Below, one piece after another: positions 1 to 7,911 of a stretch of DNA of 53,073 nt. The translations under genes and the position numbers were made by a program. The stretch's first letter is position 1; each line of letters starts with the position of its first letter. The notes under the pieces are model-generated. The model searched no databases. It had not been told where the DNA came from and saw only the letters and a list, made by a program, of their open reading frames with translations. The stretch comes from Flavobacteriaceae bacterium (GTDB taxonomy: Bacteria; Bacteroidota; Bacteroidia; Flavobacteriales; Flavobacteriaceae). Location of the stretch: NCBI GenBank assembly GCA_029249225.1, contig JAQWHT010000048.1:1-53073 (forward strand), in the 5' to 3' direction.

Positions 1-1
1 C

Positions 2-112
2 TTTCAGGTTGAAGCGGTAGTATCTCTGCTTCCCATTCTACTACCTTTTATTATATTTAGTCCGAACCGAGTTTTAAGACGCATAAAACTAAATCTATAT
101 ATATATAACTGA
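2..112 (+). CDS. Possible C-terminal tail of a gene cut by the window start
   Basis: A reading frame is open from base 2 to a TGA at 110-112 and encodes about 36 residues. The first half is hydrophobic (…VVSLLPILLPFIIF) and the end is basic (RVLRRIKLN). It could be the end of a membrane protein, but a frame of this length is open by chance fairly often in AT-rich DNA. I recognise no family. From 113 to 255 I see no gene; an 8-bp sequence (ggtctact) occurs twice, 12 bp apart, at 234 and 246. Confidence 0.2.
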   Translation, partial: FQVEAVVSLLPILLPFIIFSPNRVLRRIKLNLYIYN

Positions 113-255
113 TATGTATATAAAGTGTTCAGGTCAATAAAATCAGGCTTCTGAGGGTTTGTTGTTTATCAAAAACGCCAGATAAACGTTTTAGTCGTTT
201 AAAAGCTGTAAAATAGACTCTCTAAGTCAAATCGGTCTACTATTTGGTCTACTTG

Positions 256-293
256 AAACAAAAAAAGCACCTACACTATTAGTGTAAGTGCTT
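256..293 (-). terminator. Intrinsic terminator of the tRNA-Ala transcript
   Basis: Arms 265-270 and 288-293 (aagcac/gtgctt) and 273-277 and 281-285 (acact/agtgt) form an interrupted hairpin with a 3-nt loop. On the minus strand it is followed by a run of seven T. It lies 12 nt after the tRNA end, so it most likely ends that transcript. Confidence 0.85.
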
Positions 294-304
294 GATTTAC
301 AAGG

Positions 305-378
305 TGGAGAAGATGGGACTCGAACCCACGACCTCTTGACTGCCAGTCAAGCGCTCTAGCCAGCTGAGCTACATCCCC
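305..378 (-). tRNA. tRNA-Ala (anticodon GGC)
   Basis: Read on the minus strand, the sequence folds as a cloverleaf. The acceptor GGGGATG pairs with CTTCTCC, the anticodon stem is CTTGA/TCAAG with loop CTGGCAG (anticodon GGC), and the T arm is GTGGG/CCCAT with TTCGAGT. G3 faces T70, which gives the G3-U70 pair that identifies alanine tRNAs, and the discriminator base is A. The acceptor has one T-T mismatch at 6-67. CCA is not fully encoded (CCT follows). Reads GCC and GCU codons. Confidence 0.93.
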
Positions 379-545
379 AAGTCAATGTCATTAAGGGTTT
401 CAGGAAACTACTACTATTTACAAAAAACCTAGTTTCGTATAAATTTAAGTATTTCTTCAACAGACACCCTTTTTTACTAAAAATTGACGACCTGTCAATT
501 AGAGTCAAAAGTAAATAAAAGAAGTGTAAAGACTAGACACTCATT

Positions 546-797
546 TTAGGATTTTACATCATCAAAGGTATTTAGTATTTCAACTTCTATTTTCTGGGAC
601 TCAGTTTCAAACTCGTTTTTGACCACCATAGCTTGCAGTCTAGGCAATGTGCATTGCAGAGCAATTTGCAATATGTTATTGCGCTAGTTGACTGTTAGCT
701 CTTTTGAGTAGATAAAATCTACTAAATCTGCTATTAGACTTTCTAGCTTGCCTCTGACCTCTGTCATTATTTTGTTTGGTGTTCCTGATGTTCTTCC
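546..797 (-). pseudogene. Remnant of a small GTPNK-type gene with an in-frame stop
   Basis: On the minus strand one frame reads [20 protein letters not shown], continues to …SKELTVN, hits a TAG, then continues RNNILQIALQCTLPRLQAMV to a TAA at 546-548. The first ATG is at 767, inside the conserved block, and no start is visible upstream. Small proteins opening with GRPxGTPNK and containing a LPKLQ-like stretch are common in bacteroidotal accessory DNA and are sometimes linked to phage terminase small subunits. The stop and the missing start suggest a decayed copy. It overlaps the leader of the Kazal gene on the other strand. From 379 to 545 I see no gene, only a short inverted repeat. Confidence 0.4.
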
Positions 798-818
798 AAA
801 TTTTTTTAACCTTCATCA

Positions 819-994
819 ATGAAATATCTTTTTATTCTCTTTTAATTATAGTTTGTTCTTGTACAGATGAGGACTGCCCTATGATGTATGCACCAGTTTG
901 TGGCGCTGACGGAATAACTTATGGGAATGATTGTTTAGCGAGAAATACTGGAATAAATGAAAATGTAACAGAATGCTCTAATTACAAAAATTAG
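819..994 (+). CDS. Kazal-domain lipoprotein, reading frame apparently shifted
   Basis: The conserved part encodes [20 protein letters not shown], the core of a Kazal-type serine protease inhibitor domain (CPxxYxPVCGxDGxTYxNxC). Kazal domains block serine proteases by presenting a tight-binding loop. An ATG at 819 starts MKYLFILF and then meets a TAA. Adding one T to the run at 840-843 joins it to [12 protein letters not shown] and would give a normal lipoprotein signal with a cysteine acceptor. The uninterrupted frame instead begins at TTG 776 without a sensible signal peptide. Either a one-base assembly error or a real frameshift explains this. If intact, the product is an envelope-anchored inhibitor of about 58 residues. 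Confidence 0.65.
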
Positions 995-1122
995 ATCCTT
1001 GAATCATATTTTTTTGATTCATTCTGACCAAGCAATGTGTTATCGATTTAGGTAAATTAAATGATATATAAAAACAAGGTTTAGTAGTTTGGGATTAGGG
1101 TAGAATTAGTATTTTAGAAGAT

Positions 1123-1473
1123 ATGAAGAAACTACTATTAATACCATCAATATTATTGTTTTTTTCTTGTTACAATAAAATTCCTGACGGTGAGTTTCGA
1201 CTAATTAATTGGAATGGGCAAACGGAGTATTTACCAGAACAATATTACACATTTAAAGGAAATGAATTTGGGGCATTTGTCATTGACGATCATGGAGATC
1301 ACGGAGATAAAATAGCCTATGGAACAAAAACAATAGCTTACCAATTGAATAATATTTTTTCGTTTTCAAGAAATGACTCAATTTATCGCTGGAAATTTTC
1401 ATTAAATAATGACACATTAACTATGAAAAGCCAAAACATTGATATGTATATCATTTGTTTAAAAACGGATTAA
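1123..1473 (+). CDS. Small putative lipoprotein, function unknown
   Basis: 116 residues. It starts MKKLLLIPSILLFFSC, a lipoprotein signal peptide with the acceptor cysteine at residue 16. The mature part is polar and rich in Asn, Asp and Tyr and carries a His/Asp cluster (DDHGDHGDK) near residues 55-63 that could bind a metal. I recognise no family. The alternating hydrophobic pattern suggests a small beta-sheet fold, which is inference only. It stands alone; 1474-1743 holds no gene I can support. Confidence 0.6.
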   Translation: MKKLLLIPSILLFFSCYNKIPDGEFRLINWNGQTEYLPEQYYTFKGNEFGAFVIDDHGDHGDKIAYGTKTIAYQLNNIFSFSRNDSIYRWKFSLNNDTLTMKSQNIDMYIICLKTD

Positions 1474-1743
1474 ATCGTGTATCCCTGAATGTATTTTTTG
1501 ATAAATCAAGTGGTTTTGAATACTCAATTTACTACCGACAAACGAGTTCAGCCACAAACTGTTTTTTAAAACAGAAAAGCATGTAAATTATCCAGAAGTG
1601 TTTTAATCATGATATATGATCTACATCACCAGATTGAGTTATTCAGATGGCAAAGCGTATTTTTTTATTTAGTTAAATAATTCTTTTGGAAGATTTTGGC
1701 ATCCTGCTGCAAACTATAATTTATATATTTATTAAATACAATT

Positions 1744-2433
1744 ATGAAAAAAACTCTGCTTAAATACACGTTGGAATTCATTGTGATTGTCATTGGAATT
1801 TCCTTATCGTTTTACGTTGAAAAATTAAATGAAGACCACTACAAGCGAAATTTAAAAAATCAATCACTTAAAAGAATATTAAAAAATATTGAAGTAGACA
1901 CCGGAGATTTCCAGTTCAATTTAATTGCAACAAAAAGAGCATTATACTCAATCGATTGGATCGAAAAGAACAAAGACAATTTAAATAGTTTTTCACAAGA
2001 TTCTATAGGATACCACCTCAACAGAGCTATTTATTTTAATACCATATTTGTTGACAATCAAGAGGAGTACAGAGGTCTTCAAAATTCTGGACTTATAGAG
2101 ATTATTGAAAATGAAAATGTAGTGGTAAAACTTCAGGAGAAATACATTACGCACGGTTTTATAAAAAAAATCGAGGATATTATTTTAAAAAAAGCAGAAA
2201 AGTTTGATGATTTTATTTTTCAAAACCTCAAATATCAGAGTTCTAAGACAAATGATTTAGGCTTTCAATACGACAGAACTTTTATTGGATTAAAAAAGCT
2301 GCCAAATCCCATTTTTGAAATGTTAAGGGAAATTGGTTTTTTTCGAAATTTTTATTTGAGTAGAATTGTCAACAGAAAAAAAAATGATAAAATTTTGATT
2401 AAGGAAATAGAAAACGAGATTAATCTAAATTAA
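1744..2433 (+). CDS. Single-pass membrane protein resembling DUF6090
   Basis: 229 residues. One N-terminal membrane helix (about residues 8-25, LEFIVIVIGISLSFYVEKLNE) is followed by a charged, helical soluble part. The pattern of a short basic start, a helix rich in I/V with EFIVIVIGI and then a WNE-like KLNE is the design of the bacteroidotal DUF6090 proteins, which sit in the inner membrane with unknown function. The ATG at 1744 is the natural start. The next gene begins directly after the stop, so the two are probably co-transcribed. Confidence 0.6.
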   Translation: MKKTLLKYTLEFIVIVIGISLSFYVEKLNEDHYKRNLKNQSLKRILKNIEVDTGDFQFNLIATKRALYSIDWIEKNKDNLNSFSQDSIGYHLNRAIYFNTIFVDNQEEYRGLQNSGLIEIIENENVVVKLQEKYITHGFIKKIEDIILKKAEKFDDFIFQNLKYQSSKTNDLGFQYDRTFIGLKKLPNPIFEMLREIGFFRNFYLSRIVNRKKNDKILIKEIENEINLN

Positions 2434-3081
2434 ATGAAAAAACATCACGCCCTTGTATTCGGAGCCACTGGTGCAACAGGAAAAGAAATTGTTTGTCAGC
2501 TTTTAAAAGATATTACGTTTGATAAAGTGTCAATTTTTGTAAGAACAAAGTCAGGTATTAAGCATGAAAAATTAGTACAACACCAAATTGATTTTTCCAA
2601 GCTCGAAAGCTATAAAGAATTTATTCAAGGAGATGTTTTATTTTCTTGTTTAGGAACTACGCTAAAAGATGCAGGAAGTAAAGAACAACAATTCCTTATT
2701 GACTACACCTATCAATATGAATTTGCTAAAATGGCTTCAGAGAATGGAGTTACTAAATATTCGTTAATATCCTCAGCTGGAGCTAACAAAAGCTCCTTTT
2801 TTTTCTATCCAAAAATTAAAGGACAACTGGAGGCGTCTGTTCAAAAACTATCATTTAATTCAATCCAAATTTTTCAACCTCCAATTCTGATTAGGCCTCA
2901 AGAATTGATAAGAAAAGGAGAAAAAATTGCAATCGCATTTTTTCAAAAGTTAAATGAATTTGGACTATTTAAATCACAAAAACCGTTACCAGTTTCAATT
3001 TTAGCTCAACGAATGATAAGTGAGATAAAGACTCCTCAAAAAGAAAAAATTAAAATCTTCAAGCCTACAGATATTTTTTAG
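2434..3081 (+). CDS. NAD(P)-binding Rossmann protein, HTATIP2/atypical SDR-like
   Basis: 215 residues. It begins with a Rossmann strand-loop-helix, ALVFGATGATGKEIV (residues 6-20), which matches the GxxGxxG dinucleotide site of atypical short-chain dehydrogenases. Further family features are FSCLGTT near residue 70, a SLISSAGAN block near 112 and YPKIKG, a YxxxK-like pair. The length and motifs match the HTATIP2/NAD(P)H-binding epimerase-like group, usually 210-220 residues. The substrate is unknown. It abuts the DUF6090-like gene with no gap and is soluble. Confidence 0.75.
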   Translation: MKKHHALVFGATGATGKEIVCQLLKDITFDKVSIFVRTKSGIKHEKLVQHQIDFSKLESYKEFIQGDVLFSCLGTTLKDAGSKEQQFLIDYTYQYEFAKMASENGVTKYSLISSAGANKSSFFFYPKIKGQLEASVQKLSFNSIQIFQPPILIRPQELIRKGEKIAIAFFQKLNEFGLFKSQKPLPVSILAQRMISEIKTPQKEKIKIFKPTDIF

Positions 3082-3193
3082 TTTTCCACTTTTTTTCTAA
3101 ATAAAACTATTCGAAAAATTTATTTTAAATACTCATTGAGTAACAAATAAATTTTGATTGCTCATCTTTAAATTCTGATTATCTTTAACAGAA

Positions 3194-3973
3194 GTGAAAA
3201 GTCGTATAACATCATTTTTAGGGGAAAAGTACAGCCGCTCATTTTTTGAAGATGCATCCCACTATCAAAAAATTCTTGGTTCAGAAGGAATTCTGGTTTT
3301 ACCACACTTTATAAATAAACTTGGATTAAAAAAAATTGTGGAAGAAGCAGATAATTTAAAAAATGTATCCTTTCAATCGGTTTCAAAATATAATGTTTAC
3401 GTTCTTCCTACTGATCCTAATCAAAGTATGAAAAGTGCCAGGAATCGAATCATGAAAACGACTAAAAAGTGTATCTCAAATGATTTGATTGCGTCGGACT
3501 CACTCCTGATGGAGGTGTACAATGATCCAACCATAAAAACATTTTTTGCCACTCTATTTGGAGTTGCTGAACTCTTTCCTTATTCTGACCCGCTTTCCAG
3601 TGTAAATATCAATTACTACGACCAAGGAGATGCCTTAGGTTGGCACTTTGATAATTCAGACTTTACCATCACATTACTGGCCAAAAACTGTAATAAAGGA
3701 GGTATATATCAATATCACACAGATATGCGATATAAGGAAGATGGAACTGAAAATTTTGATTTGGTGGAATCTATTTTGGACCAAAAAGTGGAACCTGAAA
3801 CACAGAAAGCATTTGCCGGGGATCTGATGGTTTTTAGAGGGAATAAATCTTTACACCAAGTCACTGAAGTATTAGAGGGGGAACGAATTCTAATTACCTT
3901 TAACTACAATACCAAAGAGGGGGTCTCACTTTCTGAAAAGTCAAGAAAGACTTTTTTTGGTAGAATTGCATAA
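3194..3973 (+). CDS. HalD/BesD-family Fe(II)/2-oxoglutarate enzyme, probably a hydroxylase
   Basis: 259 residues from a GTG start. The core ALGWHFDNSDFTITLLAKN (about 147-165) carries the first metal ligands, His151 and Asp153; His221 in SLHQVTEV is the third, and Arg231 in GERILITFNY is placed to bind 2-oxoglutarate. The overall pattern (GGIYQYHTDMR, FAGDLMVFRG, FNYNTKEGVSLSEKSRKTFFGR) matches the family of the free amino acid radical halogenases BesD and HalD. In the true halogenases the Asp ligand is replaced by Gly so that chloride can bind iron. Here the Asp is kept, so hydroxylation or desaturation of an amino acid is more likely. No amino acid pathway genes are next to it. The substrate is unknown. 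Confidence 0.8.
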   Translation: MKSRITSFLGEKYSRSFFEDASHYQKILGSEGILVLPHFINKLGLKKIVEEADNLKNVSFQSVSKYNVYVLPTDPNQSMKSARNRIMKTTKKCISNDLIASDSLLMEVYNDPTIKTFFATLFGVAELFPYSDPLSSVNINYYDQGDALGWHFDNSDFTITLLAKNCNKGGIYQYHTDMRYKEDGTENFDLVESILDQKVEPETQKAFAGDLMVFRGNKSLHQVTEVLEGERILITFNYNTKEGVSLSEKSRKTFFGRIA

Positions 3974-4042
3974 ATCTTAAAAAACTCTCCTTAGAGTAAA
4001 ACTTTAACATTTTCATGGGGAAATCTATTTGATTAATGGATT

Positions 4043-4405
4043 TTAGATAAAATCGAGTAAAAGGACTATCCAGCCAACAACTAAAAACATTCCTCCAATT
4101 GGTGTAACAGGACCTAGCCACTTAAGATTGAGTTTTAAGATAGGCTGAAGAGAGAGAAAAAAAATACTAAAAGAAAAAAGGACTGTTCCTCCTATAAAAA
4201 ATTTTGAAATCCAGCTTTTTTCTTCTACAGGTAAAACTGAGAGTAGCAATAAGGCAAGTCCATGGTACATCATATATCGGACTCCAACTTCAAAAGATTG
4301 TAAGGCCGACTCAGGGAGTAATTTTTTGAGTAGGTGAGCACCAAAAGCTCCAAAAATAACGGAGAGTAAGGCAAAAGAGGATCCAAACAGTTGGATAGTA
4401 TTCAT
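4043..4405 (-). CDS. DUF423 family small membrane protein
   Basis: 120 residues from ATG 4405. A longer frame begins at 4456, but the family starts at the internal Met. It shows four membrane helices, with the DUF423 signature GAFGAHLLKK near residue 16 and GVRYMMYHGLALLLL near residues 37-51, and ends in GWIVLLLDFI. Members (E. coli YgdD) are inner-membrane proteins of unknown role. It is convergent with the HalD/BesD-family gene and stands alone. Confidence 0.85.
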   Translation of the reverse strand: MNTIQLFGSSFALLSVIFGAFGAHLLKKLLPESALQSFEVGVRYMMYHGLALLLLSVLPVEEKSWISKFFIGGTVLFSFSIFFLSLQPILKLNLKWLGPVTPIGGMFLVVGWIVLLLDFI

Positions 4406-4803
4406 GACTATTGAGTTTATCTTTCTTGGATCTAAAATTACAAAAATCCAGCTCACTTAGAATTGACACTTTATGAGAATGTATCCCCTGTGTTTTAACC
4501 AACTTTTTCAATTCTTTCTTTGGATTAAGTTTTTAGGGAAAAGCGAGTATAGACTAAATCAAATTTAATAGAAGGCACGGATGTAGAACTATTAATGCCT
4601 TGAAAAAAAGCAACCCAAGAAGAGTTTCAGTGCGTAGGATTGATTTCAGTAAATGGACCATTTTATCTAGAAACAGAAATTGGAATCAAATTAATTTCTA
4701 CAAGATTATTCATAAGCAAACGTCTCATAAAAGCCCAAAAGAATTCTCCTTTGCTGGAGAGAATACGTTAAATTACATTTACTAAAATCTAAAATGAGTT
4801 ATA
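4406..4803. other. Intergenic stretch with a possible decayed gene
   Basis: No intact gene is convincing here. A 61-codon frame at 4600-4785 is rich in Lys, Arg and Asn and looks non-coding. In another plus frame the translation …GTDVELLMP, a TGA, then KKATQEEFQCVGLISVNGPF and onward to a stop near 4770 looks more protein-like. It may be a broken gene, but I recognise no family. Confidence 0.25.
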
Positions 4804-5229
4804 ATGACTATTGATCCAAGCATTATTTTAAGTGTTGAATTAATGGATATAGCATCCCTGATTCCTCACGAAGAAATTATATTCAAAAAGAAGGAAGAGA
4901 AGAAATCTAAATTTTTAGAGACAGATTTATTTTTATTTACAACAATTATTGTTTGTAGTAAAACCAATGTGATCATCGATGGGCATCATCGTTACACAGC
5001 TTTAAAAGAATTGGGATTTACTAAAATTCCTACGACCCGAATTAATTATTTTTCCCAAAAAATAATCACTAATGAAAAAGACAGTATTTTAAAATCAGAG
5101 ATTATTTCAAATGCACAAAACCATAATTTATATTCTCCAAAATCAACCAATCATTTAATCTATAGTGATTGGGAGGATAGATGGCTTCCACTGAATACGA
5201 TTTCATCTACCTACGAGCTTAAGCGATAA
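4804..5229 (+). CDS. ParB/Srx-fold domain protein
   Basis: 141 residues. The central motif VIIDGHHRYTALKELGFTKI (about residues 56-75) is the GHHR signature of the ParB/sulfiredoxin fold, as seen in ParB-like CTPases and in SbnI-type serine kinases. No HTH or DNA-binding domain follows, so this is not a chromosome-partition ParB. The N-terminal LSVELMDIASLIPHEEI resembles the strand that opens the fold. No partner genes of a known pathway are adjacent. A free-standing nucleotide-dependent kinase is one option, by inference only. Confidence 0.6.
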   Translation: MTIDPSIILSVELMDIASLIPHEEIIFKKKEEKKSKFLETDLFLFTTIIVCSKTNVIIDGHHRYTALKELGFTKIPTTRINYFSQKIITNEKDSILKSEIISNAQNHNLYSPKSTNHLIYSDWEDRWLPLNTISSTYELKR

Positions 5230-5307
5230 TAAGGAAGATTGAAAATGTTGCAAAACAGAGTCTTAGCTGAATTAAATAGTATATTTGAGAGAATAAAGTT
5301 ACTCGAC

Positions 5308-6816
5308 ATGAAAAAATTAGTCCAAGGAATTACCATGATGTTATTCTTTTGTTCATTCAATTTGAAAGCTCAAAAGCAACTTGATACTGTACCAAAAGCA
5401 CAAGTTTTTAAAAGTGTACAAACCTCAAAAATTAATGGTCAAAACCTTAAGTTTAATACTTTAGCTGGCACCATGGAATTAAGGGACGAGAAGAACAAGC
5501 CCATTGCCTTACATGGTTTTACTGCTTATTTCAAAGAAGGAGGAACACAAAATAGACCGATCATATTTTCATTCAATGGGGGCCCAGGGTCTTCTTCATA
5601 TTGGTTACACATGGGTATTATGGGGCCCAAAAGAATTGTAGTGAATGATCCGCATTATACTCCTGCAGCACCTTACACGCTGGAGGACAACATAAATTCA
5701 ATTTTAGATGTGGCAGATGTTGTGATGATGGACCCAATAGGGACAGGTCTAAGCGAGTTAATAGGGAAAAGTAAAGGGAAGGATTTTTGGGGTGTGGATC
5801 AAGACATTCGCGCTACAAGCTTATTTATTATGCAATTTTTAAAGCAGTATGACAGATTGCAATCACCTAAATATCTTTTGGGAGAAAGTTATGGAACGTT
5901 TCGTAATGCAGGAGTTATGGATTATCTTCTAAACCGAGGTTATGCTCTAAATGGGGTAATTATGGTCTCAGCTGTTTTTGATCTCAGAACACTCACCTTT
6001 CCTCCCAATGACGATTTACCCTATGTTGTACATTTTCCAACATATGCTGCTACAGCCCATTATCATAATCAGCTTAATTCAGAAATGCACGCTAAAGATT
6101 TGGAAACATTTATTGATGAAGTTCGTGAATTTACTGAAGATGAATACTCAACAGCACTTTTTAAGGGAACACGTATTTCAATAGAAGAAAAAAAGAAGAT
6201 TGCCCAGAAATTAGTTGATTACGCAGGTTGTTCTATTGATTTTTGGATGGATGCAAACTTAAAAGTAAAAGCAGGGGAATTTTTCAATGAGCTTTTAAAA
6301 CATACAGGAAAAACGGTTGGGAGATTAGACTCAAGATACGTTGGGATTAACGAAAACCTCACGAATCAATATGCAATAACAGATCCGCAAAGCGATGCTA
6401 TATCACCGGCTTATACTGTCGGATTTTTAGATTACCTCTATGGGAATTTAGGTGTTTCAAAAGATTTAAATTATAAAACTACTGCAGGAGTGGACCCTGA
6501 GTTTAAATGGGATTGGAGTCATAAAGGGAATAAAGGTTGGGGAACTCAAATTGCAATTAATACTTCTATTGATATGGCGAGTGCGATGAGTAAGGATCCG
6601 AACTTGAAAGTTCTGATAATGAACGGTTATTACGATTTAGCAACTGTTTTTTATGGCGTTGAGCATACTGTAGATCACATGAATTTAGCTCCTGAAATAC
6701 AGGATAATATTACGATGACCTATTATGAATCAGGTCATATGATGTATATTCATCCCCCTTCAATGGTAAAATTTAAAATTGATTTAAAGTCGTTTATTGA
6801 GGCCACTCTAAATTAA
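5308..6816 (+). CDS. Secreted serine carboxypeptidase, peptidase family S10
   Basis: 502 residues from ATG 5308. That start gives a signal peptide (MKKLVQGITMMLFFCSFNLKAQ) that the longer frame from 5239 would bury. Family S10 features are FSFNGGPGSSSYWLHMG (about 88-103, oxyanion region), the nucleophile Ser194 in LLGESYGTFR, Asp near 443 in MNGYYDLAT and His near 477 in YESGHMMY. It should trim C-terminal residues from peptides in the periplasm or outside the cell. It lies 55 bp before the sialidase-like gene in the same direction and may or may not share its transcript. Confidence 0.88.
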   Translation: MKKLVQGITMMLFFCSFNLKAQKQLDTVPKAQVFKSVQTSKINGQNLKFNTLAGTMELRDEKNKPIALHGFTAYFKEGGTQNRPIIFSFNGGPGSSSYWLHMGIMGPKRIVVNDPHYTPAAPYTLEDNINSILDVADVVMMDPIGTGLSELIGKSKGKDFWGVDQDIRATSLFIMQFLKQYDRLQSPKYLLGESYGTFRNAGVMDYLLNRGYALNGVIMVSAVFDLRTLTFPPNDDLPYVVHFPTYAATAHYHNQLNSEMHAKDLETFIDEVREFTEDEYSTALFKGTRISIEEKKKIAQKLVDYAGCSIDFWMDANLKVKAGEFFNELLKHTGKTVGRLDSRYVGINENLTNQYAITDPQSDAISPAYTVGFLDYLYGNLGVSKDLNYKTTAGVDPEFKWDWSHKGNKGWGTQIAINTSIDMASAMSKDPNLKVLIMNGYYDLATVFYGVEHTVDHMNLAPEIQDNITMTYYESGHMMYIHPPSMVKFKIDLKSFIEATLN

Positions 6817-6871
6817 TTTCTCCAAAAGAATCGTTTTAGGTTAAGCTTTTCGTTTCATACTCAAAAAAAAA

Positions 6872-7909
6872 ATGAAAATAGGATTACCAACTTTACAACT
6901 CAGTATCTTCTTAATCTGCAACTTTGTTAGCAGTCAAACCTATATCGAAAAGATCCAAGAGTCACTGCTCTACACCACACCTCCTTTTGAAGAATGCCAC
7001 GCCTCTACAATAGTTGAATTATCCAATGGTGTTTTTATAGCGGCTTCATTTGGAGGAACACGAGAAGGAAATAAGGATGTCTCGATATGGCTTTCAAAAT
7101 ACGAAAACTCGCAGTGGCAACCCCCGTTAAAAATTGCTACAGGTCAATCAGAAGACGGGTTATTGTATCCAAACTGGAACCCTGTGCTTTATAAAATAAA
7201 TTCTGAAGAACTATATCTTTTTTATAAAACAGGTCCTTCTCCTAGGTCATGGTGGGGAATGTATAAAAAGTCAACAGATAATGGAGTTAGCTGGTCTCGG
7301 TCTCAAAGGCTTCCTAATGGTATTTTAGGGCCAATCAAGAACAAACCAATAACTTTAGACAATGGTACGATACTGTCTCCTTCTAGTACAGAAACAAGAA
7401 CTTCAAAAGGACTTTCTTGGAAAATACATGTTGAAAAAAGTGAGGATCAAGGAAGCAGTTGGGAAAAGATTGAAATTGATCCTTATACATCATTTGATGT
7501 GATTCAACCAAGTATTTTGGTTCATTCTCAGCAAAAATTGCAACTGCTTTGTCGAAGTAGAAACGATACGTTAATGCAAGCTTTTTCATTGGATGGTGGG
7601 AACAGTTGGAGTAAGGTTACCAAGACAAAGTTACCTAATCCTAATTCAGGGACAGATGCGATAACATTGCATAATGGCAAACATGTATTAGTATATAACC
7701 CAACAACAAAAGGTAAAAATGATCGCGCAAAACTAGCCATGGCTGTATCTGAAGATGGTCTTGAGTGGGAAAATATTCTGACACTTGAAGATCATAAAAG
7801 GGGGGAATTCAGTTATCCTGCTTTAATTCAAGCCAATAACGGCAACCTCCATTTGACTTATACTTTTAACAGAAAGAACATAAAGCATTTGGTATTCAAG
7901 ATTGATTAG
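6872..7909 (+). CDS. Exported BNR/Asp-box sialidase-family protein
   Basis: 345 residues with an N-terminal signal peptide ending near SSQ (residues 20-22). Three clear Asp boxes (SxDxGxxW) are present: STDNGVSW, SEDQGSSW and SLDGGNSW, plus a weaker SEDGLEW; they mark a six-bladed beta propeller. The opening ECHASTIVELSNG and FGGTREG are typical of the predicted neuraminidase group (BNR_2), whose substrates are only partly known. It is 2 bp from a DapA/NanA-family aldolase and is followed by an SSS symporter. This fits release, uptake and cleavage of a sialic acid-like or other keto-deoxy sugar. Sialic acid itself is not proven. Confidence 0.8.
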   Translation: MKIGLPTLQLSIFLICNFVSSQTYIEKIQESLLYTTPPFEECHASTIVELSNGVFIAASFGGTREGNKDVSIWLSKYENSQWQPPLKIATGQSEDGLLYPNWNPVLYKINSEELYLFYKTGPSPRSWWGMYKKSTDNGVSWSRSQRLPNGILGPIKNKPITLDNGTILSPSSTETRTSKGLSWKIHVEKSEDQGSSWEKIEIDPYTSFDVIQPSILVHSQQKLQLLCRSRNDTLMQAFSLDGGNSWSKVTKTKLPNPNSGTDAITLHNGKHVLVYNPTTKGKNDRAKLAMAVSEDGLEWENILTLEDHKRGEFSYPALIQANNGNLHLTYTFNRKNIKHLVFKID

Positions 7910-7911
7910 TT

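Noticed and set aside
483-502. Inverted repeat attgac…gtcaat
   Set aside because: Seven-base arms without a T run or a nearby promoter; too short to call an operator or terminator.
3194-3973. Reading the BesD-like protein as a halogenase
   Set aside because: Asp153 is present; halogenases of this family have Gly at that position.
4600-4785. 61-codon ORF before the ParB-like gene
   Set aside because: Lys/Arg/Asn-rich with no hydrophobic core; another frame looks more protein-like but is interrupted.
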